Shown piece by piece: positions 31,781-44,100 of a stretch of DNA of 64,000 bases. The stretch lies in assembly GCA_026745465.1 (NCBI GenBank), contig JACYXH010000479.1:231001-295000 (forward strand), in the 5' to 3' direction. Source of the DNA: Lota lota (Eukaryota > Chordata > Actinopteri > Gadiformes > Lotidae). A program made the translations under genes and the position numbers. Within the stretch, counting starts at the first letter, position 1; every line of letters begins with the position of its first letter. The notes under the pieces are model-generated. The model ran no database searches, was not told where the DNA came from, and worked only from the letters and a program-made list of their open reading frames with translations.

Positions 31781-32790
31781 CAGTACATGGTCATTCCTTT
31801 CAGTCCAAAATAAATATAAAACAGAAGTCTGGACTTTGTACTTAAAACAAAAAAGTAGGAGGGATACAAAAGTAAATATTGTCTTTACATTTTTTCCTTT
31901 GAATCTTCTTTATACTGGTTAAGAGGACATTGAAGACAGTTTGAATATAATAGGGCTCTTCAGTCACCAACATGAATAAATATTTACAATAATGGAATTA
32001 TCAATAACTAACATAACTGCTTATTTGGCATAGAACAGCATTCAAAACTGTCAATGCCGTCTCTAAAAGAAAACGTTAACACTTAATTAACACTTAAAAC
32101 AGTAACATTAACACTTAAAAACTATTAACACTTAAAAGTGTTAATAAGACTAAAATAGGAACACTACCACATTTTCAAGTAAATAAATAACTACCACTTG
32201 ATCTTGATGTGGTAGGCCTATATCTCTGTACCCATTTTTTCAGTTAAACATTCAAAGGTATTATTTTAAAGTGATCAGTTACCCTTTGCAATAGATCTTA
32301 AGCTCAAGGTCAACAAGCAGCCTCAGTAAATAAAATAAACAAATGTGCACGTGTCCCCTTATAAAAAAAAGCTTAACAAACAGCATTTAACATTGATAAC
32401 AATTGTTCAAATTTAAAATAATGAATATGCAAATTATATAAGACGACTAATTTGAAAACAACGGGAAAAAAAAGAAGGGAATGACACACGTCTGCATTTG
32501 CTACGAGAGCTCAACTGACGCTGGAAAAATTAAGAACTTTCTGTCACTTGACGTCAACAGTCACCCTTTGTCTTCGCCTCTTTTTCATAAACAACCTTGG
32601 GTGACTATAAGCTGCGCTACAACAGCGGCGGTCATGACTTCACCTCGACACTCGTAAACGTGCAACTCATCGACCTGTAAACCTCTCGGTCAACGGTGAA
32701 CCTCGTGTTCACAGTTTCTTTTTTCGATAAGTTTGTTGTTCGTTGCGTATGTCAAGTTTCTCCTGAATCTCCCTGGCCCCGTCCAAGGTC
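31781..32790 (-). other. Presumed trdn 3'UTR, no other gene
   Basis: AT-rich sequence directly after the trdn stop codon on the - strand. No convincing AATAAA was identified on the - strand close to the stop, so the transcript end is not placed. Confidence 0.4.
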
Positions 32791-34599
32791 TCACATCTGC
32801 AGCGGCGAAAAGGCGTAGAAAGGAAACTGGGCCTCGTCCTCATCCACGAAGAAGCACTGGAAATAGGGCATCTCATCTAGAAGAAGTCATCAAAATGGCA
32901 TTGGTGTAAGTTGTGTTTTGGAAGGGTTAGGGACAGGAAGCGAGAAAACAGCAAGAACATACATTTTCATCAGCACTCCACATTGCCACGTTTTCAAATG
33001 TAAAAGCTATTTCTACATACCTTCCAGTAAATAATTGTCTGTTGAAGAGGGTTCTTCTGTGAAAATGAAAACATATACTGATGATTACAATTAGGAAAAT
33101 AAGGAGTTTTTTTTTGCATCACTAGACTCTGCATGCTTTGGCATCATCCACTGCATAGCTAGGTTCAATATCCAATACCCATTGCTTTCTCTTCTTTTGC
33201 AGTCTTCTTCTCAATTGATTTTCCTGAACAAAAAATAACAATAATAGTTTTTGTGAAGCAATGTGAACCAAGTAGCTAAGTGAACCAAATACCAAATTAG
33301 CAACATACCCTTGGTCACTGTCTCTTGTTTCTCTTTGAGACGTCTTTCCTCTGTAAAATAAACAAAATGAAAATATAAAGTAAGCCTACCATATTCAAGT
33401 AATAACAGTATCTAATGAAGCCAATTAACTGTATCTATTTTATCACAGACTCTATTACATTCTACATACTTTGCAAAAGTTATCTACAAACGTCTGTACC
33501 TCACTTGGTTTTACCTTTTCTTTTGAAAAGCTATAGGCTCTATTATAGAAAAAAATATATATATACACGCATTGCCAAGGCATTTACCTGCACAAGCACA
33601 GCACAGCGCCTGTCAAACTATACTCTACTATCTAGATCTTTGGTGGGCTTTGAGGCAGGTTGAAACTCACACTTTGGTATAGGATATAATTCTGGCCTTG
33701 TTTAAGGTATATTTCTGGTTATGTATGTATATTATTTCTGCCTTCACAAATAATTAGTTGGGTGTGGAAATACATCATAATGCATGTGTGGACAACTTAA
33801 TTACACTGATACATTCAGGGCAAACATTTAATCAAATTGAAATTAGACACATGGTCATGTAAGGCTATGACAAGCAACGGGGTAAGTAGCCTATTGCATG
33901 AACCCCAACGTCTTGGAAGCACAATGCTTTCTTTCTTTGTCCACGGACAGCCACCTGCCCACACATGTTCCTTGCCTGCAGCCTTTCTGCAGAACTAAAC
34001 TACAGCAGAAACAATGTGGTTTCAAATAAACCAAACATAACAAATATTATGCTGAGACAGCTGCTTGTTCACGTTGAGAGAAGTTGTTCATTTGACGGAA
34101 TGCTGAATGCATAGTGGGGAATTTCACATTGGCACAGTGAAGCTCATATCAATGGGGCAATGCCACAATGTATAGCCTTGACCAAACACTGCACACTAAA
34201 AGCCAACTGCTACTGTTCTTGGCCACCATTGGTTTGGCCCTTGGTTTTACAGCTGTTGAAGGTTAACGCCAGTTACTAAAACCAACACATTTTGTGTTCT
34301 CACTAATATCAACTAAACTATGGCTATATTTTGTATCTATTTTATACTGTACAGTGTTGTATTATTGGGAACTGAAACTCTACTGTCAACCTAAAACAAC
34401 CTAACCTTGTTTAGCTGGTTCACCAGGTTGACAAGAAAGAGCCAAGAGATGATATTTCACATGGACAGTAGACTTTTTTTATTTACCTTTCTTTGTAGGC
34501 GGCGCGATAGTCTTCCTTTTCGGCTTTTCGTCCCCTATTTCAATATAACATGTATGTATAATTTATATGTACTATACAACACACACACACATCCACCCC

Positions 34600-34630
<31 letters not shown>

Positions 34631-37600
34631 ATATTGATCATCAACCAACTGAATAAATAAACCACTGGTAGTATAGCAGTACCTGTGATTTTTCTTGCTG
34701 GTGGGGGTATGGCCCTCTTTGGCGCTTCTATGTGATGAGATACAAACACCGAAACTCAGAAATATTAATATATAATTATACCAATAAATCCATTAAAAAT
34801 ATAAACAATAAAAGTGCACATCATGGAATGAAACAGAATGTAATTCAATGTAATGGAATTTAATTTCTCTTTTTTTCACTTTTTCGTTCCTCACAGTTCA
34901 TATCTTTGCGATGATGTTATTATTATAATGGATTATTGGAGAAATTTCCATGATACAGATAACAGCATATCAGTTGCAATCACTATAATTCAGTAAATCG
35001 GTATAGGGTAACTTTTGAATTACTCTGGCACCAATATAGATACAATCCTAATGATAGAATATTAAAATGAAACCATCAAAGCAATACAGGAAGACACCTA
35101 ATTTCATCCAATAACTAAAATCAGATGTTGTTGTTCAAAAGGTTATATCATATCTATCTGTATCATCAAATCATTACTATGATACAAAGGACATACAAAC
35201 AAATACAAATGGTTACACACAAGGACAGTCGAAATTCTATTGAAAGTATGGTCCATGGAAAATATTAAAATACCCAGGAAACCCAATTTACCTTTTTTCA
35301 ATTGCAAAGCCTTCATCCGCTCCTTTGTTAGACTGGCATTTTTGTGCAGAGCTTCAACCTCTGTTAATATAGAAAATCATTTTTTTAAACTTTTTACATT
35401 ATGCAGAGATGTTAGATTTTTCACAAGGAGTTACAAACTGACAAAAACTGTCCAATCAAATGTCTCTCACTTACCTATCTTTGATGGCATTGATTTGAAC
35501 TTTTCCTTTGCAACCCCAGTTTCTAAAACAAGCATATAACACATTTGTCTTGTTTTGAAGTCGACACCTCTGGATATAGCCACTTTAATAATATCCAGTC
35601 ATGCACTCAAATTGTCTAAATAAATTAAGGTTCCATACCTTTCATTGTTGGTGCGCCTTTTCCTTTACACAACATTTCATTTACTTATAATTAAAGTGTA
35701 CAAATATGTATATGACAACTAGATAGTTATTTTCACACACTAACCTTTTGTAGGGATAGCTGATTTGGTCTTTTCTTTCTCTGCTTAAATAAACCATATG
35801 ATAAATCATGAAAAAACATTCTCTTTATAGATTAAATCATCACATCACAAAAAAACATCCATTAATGCATTGCTTTAACTTTATTCAAACGCAATTTTTA
35901 TAAAATGTAGCAAAATTGTATTAATAATTTAAAGGTACAATATGTAACATTGACACTTATGGTTAAAATGGGTACTGCAGTCCAAATTCACAATATTGGA
36001 AAAAGTTATAAAGGTTGAGGACACTGAACGAACATGAGCGTCAGACTAGCCGCGCACAACCTTATATTTAAAGACGAGTGCAATTTTTATATTTTGACAA
36101 TGAGTTTGAATGGATTCTAATCCAGCTCATGTGGCATCTGTCTTGAAATCCTCTGGGCTCCTGGCTGTAGCATCGTTGTCAGAGAAGCCAGTATTTCGAT
36201 TTAGCATGTTTCCTTAATCTCTGATGACATATCATAGTAATTGTATCTTTCATTTAGTACGGTAAAGGTCTTACATAAAGCTCATTTAAAGCAATATAAA
36301 ATCTTACCTTTCTTCAAAGGAGCTGTATTCTCTTTGTGAACTTCAGCATCTAAATATGTAAAATGTTTATACGTCAAAAATGCTTAACAACAGTGCTGCA
36401 TTAAACAATGAAATGTCCAATGTTTGGGCCATTTAAGAATATAATTACCTTTCTTTGTATGAGCAGGTTTGGATTTGTCTTTGGTGAGCTCAGCATCTAA
36501 AAGTAAAATTATATATTTTTAATTCTAACATGAGTACTTCAACCTCTGTGTCTTTATAGAAGAAACAGTACATGGAGTTTTCAAATTAACAGCTAGGAAC
36601 TATTGTATAGCATGTCTGTTGACATGCAATTCAATAGTTACATAGATTGTACAATTACAACTATTTATTCATTATTTTATATCAGTATTTCCTTTTCATA
36701 TGCCATCCCAACCACACCTCCAGCTTCACCAGGTGAGCCTGAAGTTCAGCACCTTACCTTTCTTTGATGGCTTGGCTTTGAGGGCCTCTGGCTCATTGGC
36801 AGTCTCCACTGCTGTGAAACCATGACAGTATTAAGGCATATTAGAAATAAGCTATTGTAGGAATTATACTCAGTTTACAAGGTGAAAATAAGTGAATGTG
36901 AAACTCAGTAGGAAGACAGTAGGGGTGACCTTGAATCGTTGACAATTCGGATCTTCGATAAGAAGACAATGTCATCTTTCAAAGTTGAATTGTGCATGTG
37001 TAACATCGGGACATTAAATTGGGAGGATGGGTGTGCTAAGTGAAAAAAATAAAGTTCTCAAGTTTCGCTGTTCTGCTAAACTGAATGGTGTTATATATGT
37101 GTTACATATATGCTGAAACACATTATTCTCATGTACTACAAATTTTGTAACAGTCAAACTCTTCTACGCATCTCCACAGAGACCGGCCACTGTTTGATTT
37201 CATAGATGTATTATATTACTCACAGTTTTTATATTAGCCTATATTATAGCATATTAGGATATTAGCATATAGTGGCGTATATCTACTTTCAAATTTAACA
37301 CAGATGCTGACATGAACGGACGTGCACATTGTGGACTGATCTTCCCAGTGTCTATATTATAAAGTGGGATTATAAATATACTACCAATACTATATAACAC
37401 GTTAATATATTCTCCAATAAAATACACAAACACTTCTAGCCAATAATACTATTCAATTTAGTTTTAAAAGGGTGTATAGTTTCAGAGCCTCCTTTGCAAG
37501 AGCTTTGCGAACATGCTGACTGAGAATATTTGCTGTAGCTATTTATGATTACTATTTTGAAATCAAATCAGCCTACGGCATTAAGGTACAAGCTGTTAGC

Positions 37601-38198
37601 TGTGTATATTATTTTTAACTTTACCAGTTTTTGTGAGGTTAAGGTGTGACTTTTTAGGGGCAGCAACTGCTTCCTTTGTGTCAGCTTTAACCATCTTGAT
37701 TGTCTTCTTCAGTCCATCTTCTGAAAATTAAAACAACTTTTCATTAGTAACAATGAAAGCTTAAGTAATTTGACGTGATACCATTCCGTTTACAATTATG
37801 TTAATTATTGTAAGTATTCTTTGCGATTTTTGGTTTGCAATTTTTCTTCTACTAGACTTTCTCCAGTTTAGACTTTTTCAGTAATCTATTTGTGCATCTA
37901 ATTAGTTTGCATACCTTTTTTGAGTCCACCAAGAGCTATGTTCTTTCTAGGACGTTCAAATTTTCTCTCTTTCTTCTCATCTTCTTTTGGCATCTCTGCA
38001 CAATAAATTAAATTAAATAAAATCTAAATATTACAACATAAAAAGTACCTAGGTTATAGATCAAAAAGTGAGAAAGTGATTGTGAAGTACCTATTACCCC
38101 ACCTGTTTTTGTAACATTGAGATGCTCCTTTTTAAAAGGAGAAACTCTGGTCTTCCTGTCAACCCGAATCATCTTTGGAGACTTCTTGGGTTCATCGT
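32791..38198 (-). CDS. trdn: trdn 3' cassette of short symmetric exons
   Basis: Exons by high-to-low coordinate: 38198-38103, 37995-37915, 37720-37625, 36811-36758, 36496-36449, 36349-36308, 35783-35745, 35662-35639 (weak acceptor), 35522-35475, 35360-35292, 34727-34683, 34534-34487, 33350-33309, 33223-33179, 33056-33021 and 32876-32791. Each internal exon is a multiple of three (24-96 bp), starts and ends in phase 1, and encodes a Lys/Glu-rich piece often ending ...KK before a GGTA donor (for example EAPKRAIPPPARKIT). The 38198 and 37720 exons (both 96 bp) are paralogous: both end H-L-N-(V/L)-T-K-T. Human TRDN likewise has many short luminal exons used in alternative splicing. Any exon here could be skipped without a frame change. 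Confidence 0.75.
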
Positions 38199-41100
38199 CT
38201 GAATTAAACAGATTGTGACCAGGCCAGATAAGTATAGAGGAATATAAAACATTGTTGAAAGCATTACATGAAAACATGAGAATTGTGCAACAATTCATTG
38301 GCAATTTGTATTCGTAGGATTATGGGTTTTGGAATTTTGGAACATAACAAATGCCTTTTGGTGTTTTTGGTGTGTCATTTGGTCATTTATCCAAAGTGTC
38401 ATGCAACACCACGAGCATTAATTCTTAGCATGGCCGGTGGGCATCGAACCCCTAACCCTGTATGATCCTACAATTTCAGACCTACCTGTCTTAGTGTCTT
38501 GTTTTTTGAGAAGCCCTGGTTTAATTGATTTCTCCTCTGCTTTAGGAATCCTCTTGAGTTGGATTGTAGTCTTAGAGGGCTTTGTAGCTTCTGCCCCCTC
38601 TTTGGTAGGCTTTTCTGCCTCCTTTTTGGAAGGTTTCTTTGGTGTCTTTTCTTCTTTTAGAGCCTCTGTCTCTTCTTTCTTGGAGAGTTGTATTGCTTTT
38701 TCATCGTCCTTTGATCGTTTTTCAGGGGCTTTCTCTTTATCATCTGTTTTCAGGATTTTATCATCTCTTTGTTCATCTTCCTCTTTTGAAAGCTTATTCT
38801 CTTCTGTTTTGGAAGACTTCTTTTGTGCTTTTTTCTTTTGTCCAGATTTGTCACTCAGTTTTGCATCTTAAAAGTAAAAGAACATTAATTAAAAAATAAA
38901 GTTTATTTGTCATAATAGTGGTTCTATAACTATAACTGCATGCATTTTTGTAATTGTGAAGCAGCGAAACGACAAACGAAAAACAAACATTGCATTTATT
39001 AACCAAAAAAATAGTAGTAAAACAATACCTGTTGTTGCATCTTTTTTCTCGTCTTTTGATTGTTTCTGTACTCCATTCTTTTCTCTAGAGGGTTTATTTG
39101 GTTCCCGTTCTTCTTTGGATGGTTCTTTAACTCCTTTAAGTGGTTTTGTAGGTTCTTGTTCTTCTTTAGCTTGTTTCTTCACCTGTTTTTCTTCCTTTAA
39201 AGCCTTCTCTGTTTTAGTTTCCTCTTTAGATGGTGCCTTGGGTTCTTTTGCGTCTTTGGAAGGTTTCTTAACTTCTTTCTCTTCTTTGGGTAGTTTTGTT
39301 TGTTCTAGTTCTTCTTTAGGTTGTTTCTTCACTTGTTTTTCCTCCTTTGAAACCTTCTCTGTTTTTATGCCTTCTTTAGGTGGTTTTGTTGGTTCTTGTT
39401 GTTTAGGTTTCTTCACCTGTTTTACCAACTTTGAAACCCCTGTTTTGATTTCTTCTTTAGGTGGTTTTGTTGGTTCTTGTTCTTTAGGTTGTTTCTTCAC
39501 TTGTTTTTCCTCCTTTGAAACCTTCTCTGTTTTGATTTCTTCTTTAGGTGGTTTTATTGGTTCTTGTTCTTTAGGTTTCTTCACTTGTTTTTCCTCCTTT
39601 GAAACCTTCTCTGTCTTGATTTCTTCTTTAGGTGGTTTTGTTGGTTCTTGTTCTTTAGGTTTCTTCACCTGTTTTACCAACTTTGAAACCCCTGTTTTGA
39701 TTTCTTCTTTAGGTGGTTTTGTTGGTTCTTGTTCTTTAGGTTGTTTCTTCACTTGTTTTTCCTCCTTTGAAACCTTGTCTGTTTTGATTTCTTCTTTAGG
39801 TGGTTTTGTTGGTTCTTTTTCTTTAGGTTTCTTCACTGTTTTTACCTCATTTGAAACCTTCTCTGTTATCGCTTCGTCTTTAGGTGGTTTTATTGGTTCT
39901 TGTTCTTTAGGTTTCTTCACAGTTTTTTCCTCCTTTGAAACCTTCTCTGTCTTGATTTCTTTTTTAGGTGGTTTTGTTTGTTCTTGTTCTTTAGGTTTCT
40001 TCACCTGTTTTACCAACTTTGAAACCCCTGTTTTGATTTCTTCTTTAGGTGGTTTTGTTTGTTCTTGTTCTTTAGGTTGTTTCTTCACTTGTTTTTCCTC
40101 CTTTGAACCTTGTCTGTTTTGATTTCTTCTTTAGGTGGTTTTGTTGGTTCTTTTTCTTTCGGTTTCTTCACTGTTTTTACCTCATTTGAAACCTTCTCTG
40201 TTATCGCTTCGTCTTTAGGTGGTTTTATTGGTTCTTGTTCTTTAGGTTTCTTCACTGTTTTTTCCTCCTTTAAAACCTTCTCTGTCTTGATTTCTTCTTT
40301 AGGTGGTTTTATTGGTTCTTGTTCTTTAGGTTTCTTCACAGTTTTTTCCTCCTTTGAAACCTTCTCTGTCTTGATTTCTTCTTTAGGTGGTTTTGTTGGT
40401 TCTTGTACTTTAGGTTTCTTCACTGTTTTTACCTCATTTGAAACCTTCTCTGTTATCGCTTCATCCTTAGGTGGTTTTATTGGTTCTTGTTCTTTAGGTT
40501 TCTTCACTGTTTTTTCCTCCTTTGAAACCTTCTCTGTCTTGATTTCTTCTTTAGGTGGTTTTATTGGTTCTTGTTCTTTAGGTTTCTTCACAGTTTTTTC
40601 CTCCTTTGAAACCTTCTCTGTCTTGATTTCTTCTTTAGGTGGTTTTATTGGTTCTTGTTCTTTAGGTTTCTTCACTGTTTTTTCCTCCTTTGAAACCTTC
40701 TCTGTTTTGATTTCTTCTTTAGGTGGTTTTATTGGTTCTTGTTCTTTAGGTTTCTTCACTGTTTTTTCCTCCTTTGAAACCTTCTCTGTCTTGATTTCTT
40801 CTTTAGGTGGTTTTATTGGTTCTTGTTCTTTAGGTTTCGTCGCTGTTTTTTCCTCCTTTGAAACCTTCTCTGTTTTGATTTCTTCTTTAGGTGGTTTTAT
40901 TGGTTCTTGTTCTTTAGGTTTCTTCACTGTTTTTTCCTCCTTTGAAACCTTCTCTGTTTTGATTTCTTCTTTAGGTGGTTTTATTGGTTCTTGTTCTTCA
41001 GGTTTCTTCACTGTTTTTTCCTCCTTTGAAACCTTCTCTGTCTTGATTTCTTCTTTAAGTGGTTTTGTTGGTTCTTGTTCTTTAGGTTGTTTCGTCGCTT

Positions 41101-44100
41101 GTTTTTCCTCCTTTGAAACCTTCTCTGATCTAATTTCTAGTTTAGATGATACATTTGATTCTGTTCTTTCTTTGGATGGTATCTTAACGGTTTCCTTTTC
41201 CTTAAGTGGTTTCTTTGCCTCAGGTTCTTTTAGAAGTTTCTTCACTTCTTTATCTTCCTTAGAAGATAGATCTTCTGTTTGTTTTTTAGAAGGCTTTTTT
41301 CGCTTTTTCACTTCATCTTGAGGACGTTTGGTTGGGTCCTTCTTTTCTTTGATTCCCTCACTAATTGTTTCTTTTTCCTCTACTGTGATTTTGGGCGATT
41401 CCTTTACATCATTGGAGGGTTTGGTTTTGACTTCAGATGATTTCTTTATTTCTTTTTCTTTTGAAGATTTTTCCATATGTTCCTCTTCCTTACAAAGTAC
41501 TTTCGCTTCCTTGGACTGGTTTCTTACTTTCTCTTTTACATGTTTCTTTGGTTCCTTTTGTTCTTTTAACAGTTTCTTTGGTTCTTCTGTAGAGTGTTTC
41601 TTTAGGTCTTTCTGCACGTTAGAGGATACAGTTACATTTTCCTCTTTGGAAGTTACCCTTCTTAGCACTATCTTTCTAAAGAGCTTTTGTACTTTCTCCT
41701 CAGAAAGTGTACCTAACTGCTTCCCTGCTTTAGCGGGTTTCTTCGTGAACTTTTCTTTCTTTGAAAGAATCTCTAGTTCTTTTTCGTTTCCATAGAGTTC
41801 GTTTGCTTCCTTGGCACCTTTAGATGGTTTAGTTTCAGCCTCAGGTTTCTTTAGCCCCTTCAGTTTTTTAGGTGTCTCATCTTCAGGAGTTGTCTTTTGT
41901 TCTTTGACTTCCTTAGGTGGTTTCTTGACTTTTTCTTTCTTTGAGTGCTTAGTTTGTTCTTTCTCCTCTTCAGAGGATTTTTGAGGTGGCACCTTTGCAT
42001 CTTTCAATGGTTTGGTTTCTGCTTCATGCTTCTCTTCCTTGGGAGGAATAACTTCCCATTTTTTGTCTTTAAAATGCTTCTTCACTACCTTCTCTTTAGT
42101 TGTTTTCTGTTGTTTTGGCTCTTCTTTTAACAGTTTATTTGGTTCTCTCTCTTTGGAAGATCTTGTTGTGTTATCCTCCTTAGAAGACACAAGCACTTTC
42201 ATTTCTTTGGAAGGCTTTTTCCCTTCTAGTATCTTTTCCTGGTCAGCAGTCTTCTTTGAAACCTTATCATTTTTAGAGGTTCTTATTGATTTCTCATCAT
42301 TTTTCGATAGTTGTTTCACCTCTTCTCTTGTCTTTGAAGGCTTCTTTGGTTCTTTCTCTACTTCAAGGGGTTTCTGTGAATATTTTTTATCTTTTGCTGG
42401 TTTATCAACTTTGTCCTTTTCCATAGATAGATATTTAGGTTCAGGTCTCTTCATTTCTTTAGAAGGCTTCTCTTCATCCTTGTCTTTTTGAGATGGTTCC
42501 CTCACTAATTCCTCAACTTTTGAATGTTTCTTTGGTTTGGTCTCTTTGGGTTTCTTAATTTCTGGCTCTTCTGTCGAAACCTTTTGTGGTTCCTTTGCTT
42601 CTTTGGGTTGTTTCATCACTTTGTCCTCTGCTTTTGATGGTTTAATCTTTATCTGTTCTACTTTAGAAGCCTTTTTCACCTTTACTTCCTTTGAAGACTT
42701 ATTTGGTTCTTTCTCCTTTTTGGAGGGTGTATCTGGTTTCTTAGCTTTGTCGCCTTCCTCAGTCAGACTTTTTGGTTTAGTTTCTTCCTTTGAAGGTTTC
42801 TTCATTTCTTTTTTTACCTCACCAGAGAGCTTTTGTGGTTCCTTCTCATGTTTAGATGGTTTCTCAGCCTCTTTCTCATCTTTAGATGTTATTTTTGGTT
42901 CTTGTTTTTTAGGTTGTTTCTTGGCATGTTTTTCCACTTTTGAAACTTCTGATTTAATTTTTTCTTTAGATGGTGCCTTTGATTCCCTTACTTTTTTGGA
43001 TGGTTTCTTTAATGTTTCCTTTTCCTTAAGTGGTTTCTTTGCCTCAGGTTTTTTTAGAAGTGTCTTCCCCTCTTTATCTTCCTTAAGAAGAAGAGCCTGT
43101 TCTGTTTGTTCTTTAGAAGGCTTCTTTTGTTTTTTCACTTCCTCTTCTTGAGTAAGTTCCTTCAGTTCCTTGATTAATTTCTTTGTTTCTTTTTCCTCTA
43201 CTGTGAGTTTGGGCGATTGCATTGCCTCCTTGGAAGGTTTAGTTTTTGGTTCAGATGATTTATTTATTTCCTTTTCCTTTGAAGGTTTTTCCATATGTTC
43301 CTCTTCCTTATATAGTACTTTTTCTTCCATGGAAGGCTCTCTTACTTTCTTTTTTTCAGGAAGTTTCTTTGGTTCTTCTTTAGAGTGTCTCTTAAGGTAT
43401 TTCTGCTCCTTAGAGGATACAGTTACATTTTCCATTTTGGAAGTTACATTTAGTACCTCTATCTTAGATAGGTTTTTTAGTTTTTCCTCAGAATGTTTCC
43501 CAGACTGCTTCTCTGCTTTAGAGGGTTTCTTCACATCATTTTCTTTCTTCTCTGGTCCTTTGTTCTTTCCAGATAGTTTCTTTGCTTCCTTGCCACCTCT
43601 AGATGGTTTGGTTTCTACTTGAGGTTTCCTAATTCCCTTCTGTTCTTTAGGGAGTTTTATAACTGTCTCGGTCACAGGAGTTTTCTTTGAGTCCTTGACC
43701 TCCTTGACTTCTTTTTCTTTCTTCGAGTGCCCAGTTTGTTCTTTCTCCTCTTTGGAGGATTTTGGTGGCGGCACCTTTGCATCTTTTGATGGTTTGGTTT
43801 CTACTTCCCATTTCTTTATCTCATTCTCTTCAGAGGGCTTTTCCACCTCTTCCTTGGAAGGCACAGTTTCCTCTTTTTTGTCTTTCGAAGGCTTCTTCAC
43901 TTCCAGAACTTTTCCCCTTTCAGAAATCTTCTCTGAAACCTCTTCTTTTTTAGAGGGTTTCTTAATTTCCCTTTCTTCTTTCAATGGTTTTATTGATTTC
44001 TTAACTTTTTTAGATTTGACCCATTTTTTTGAAGGCTTTTTTGGTTCTTTCTCTTCCTCAAGTGGTTTCTGTGAATCTATTATATCTTTGGCTCGCTTTT

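Noticed and set aside
39300-41105. Regular 84-bp repeats considered as a CRISPR-like array
   Set aside because: The units are contiguous without unique spacers and are translated in frame as part of a vertebrate exon.
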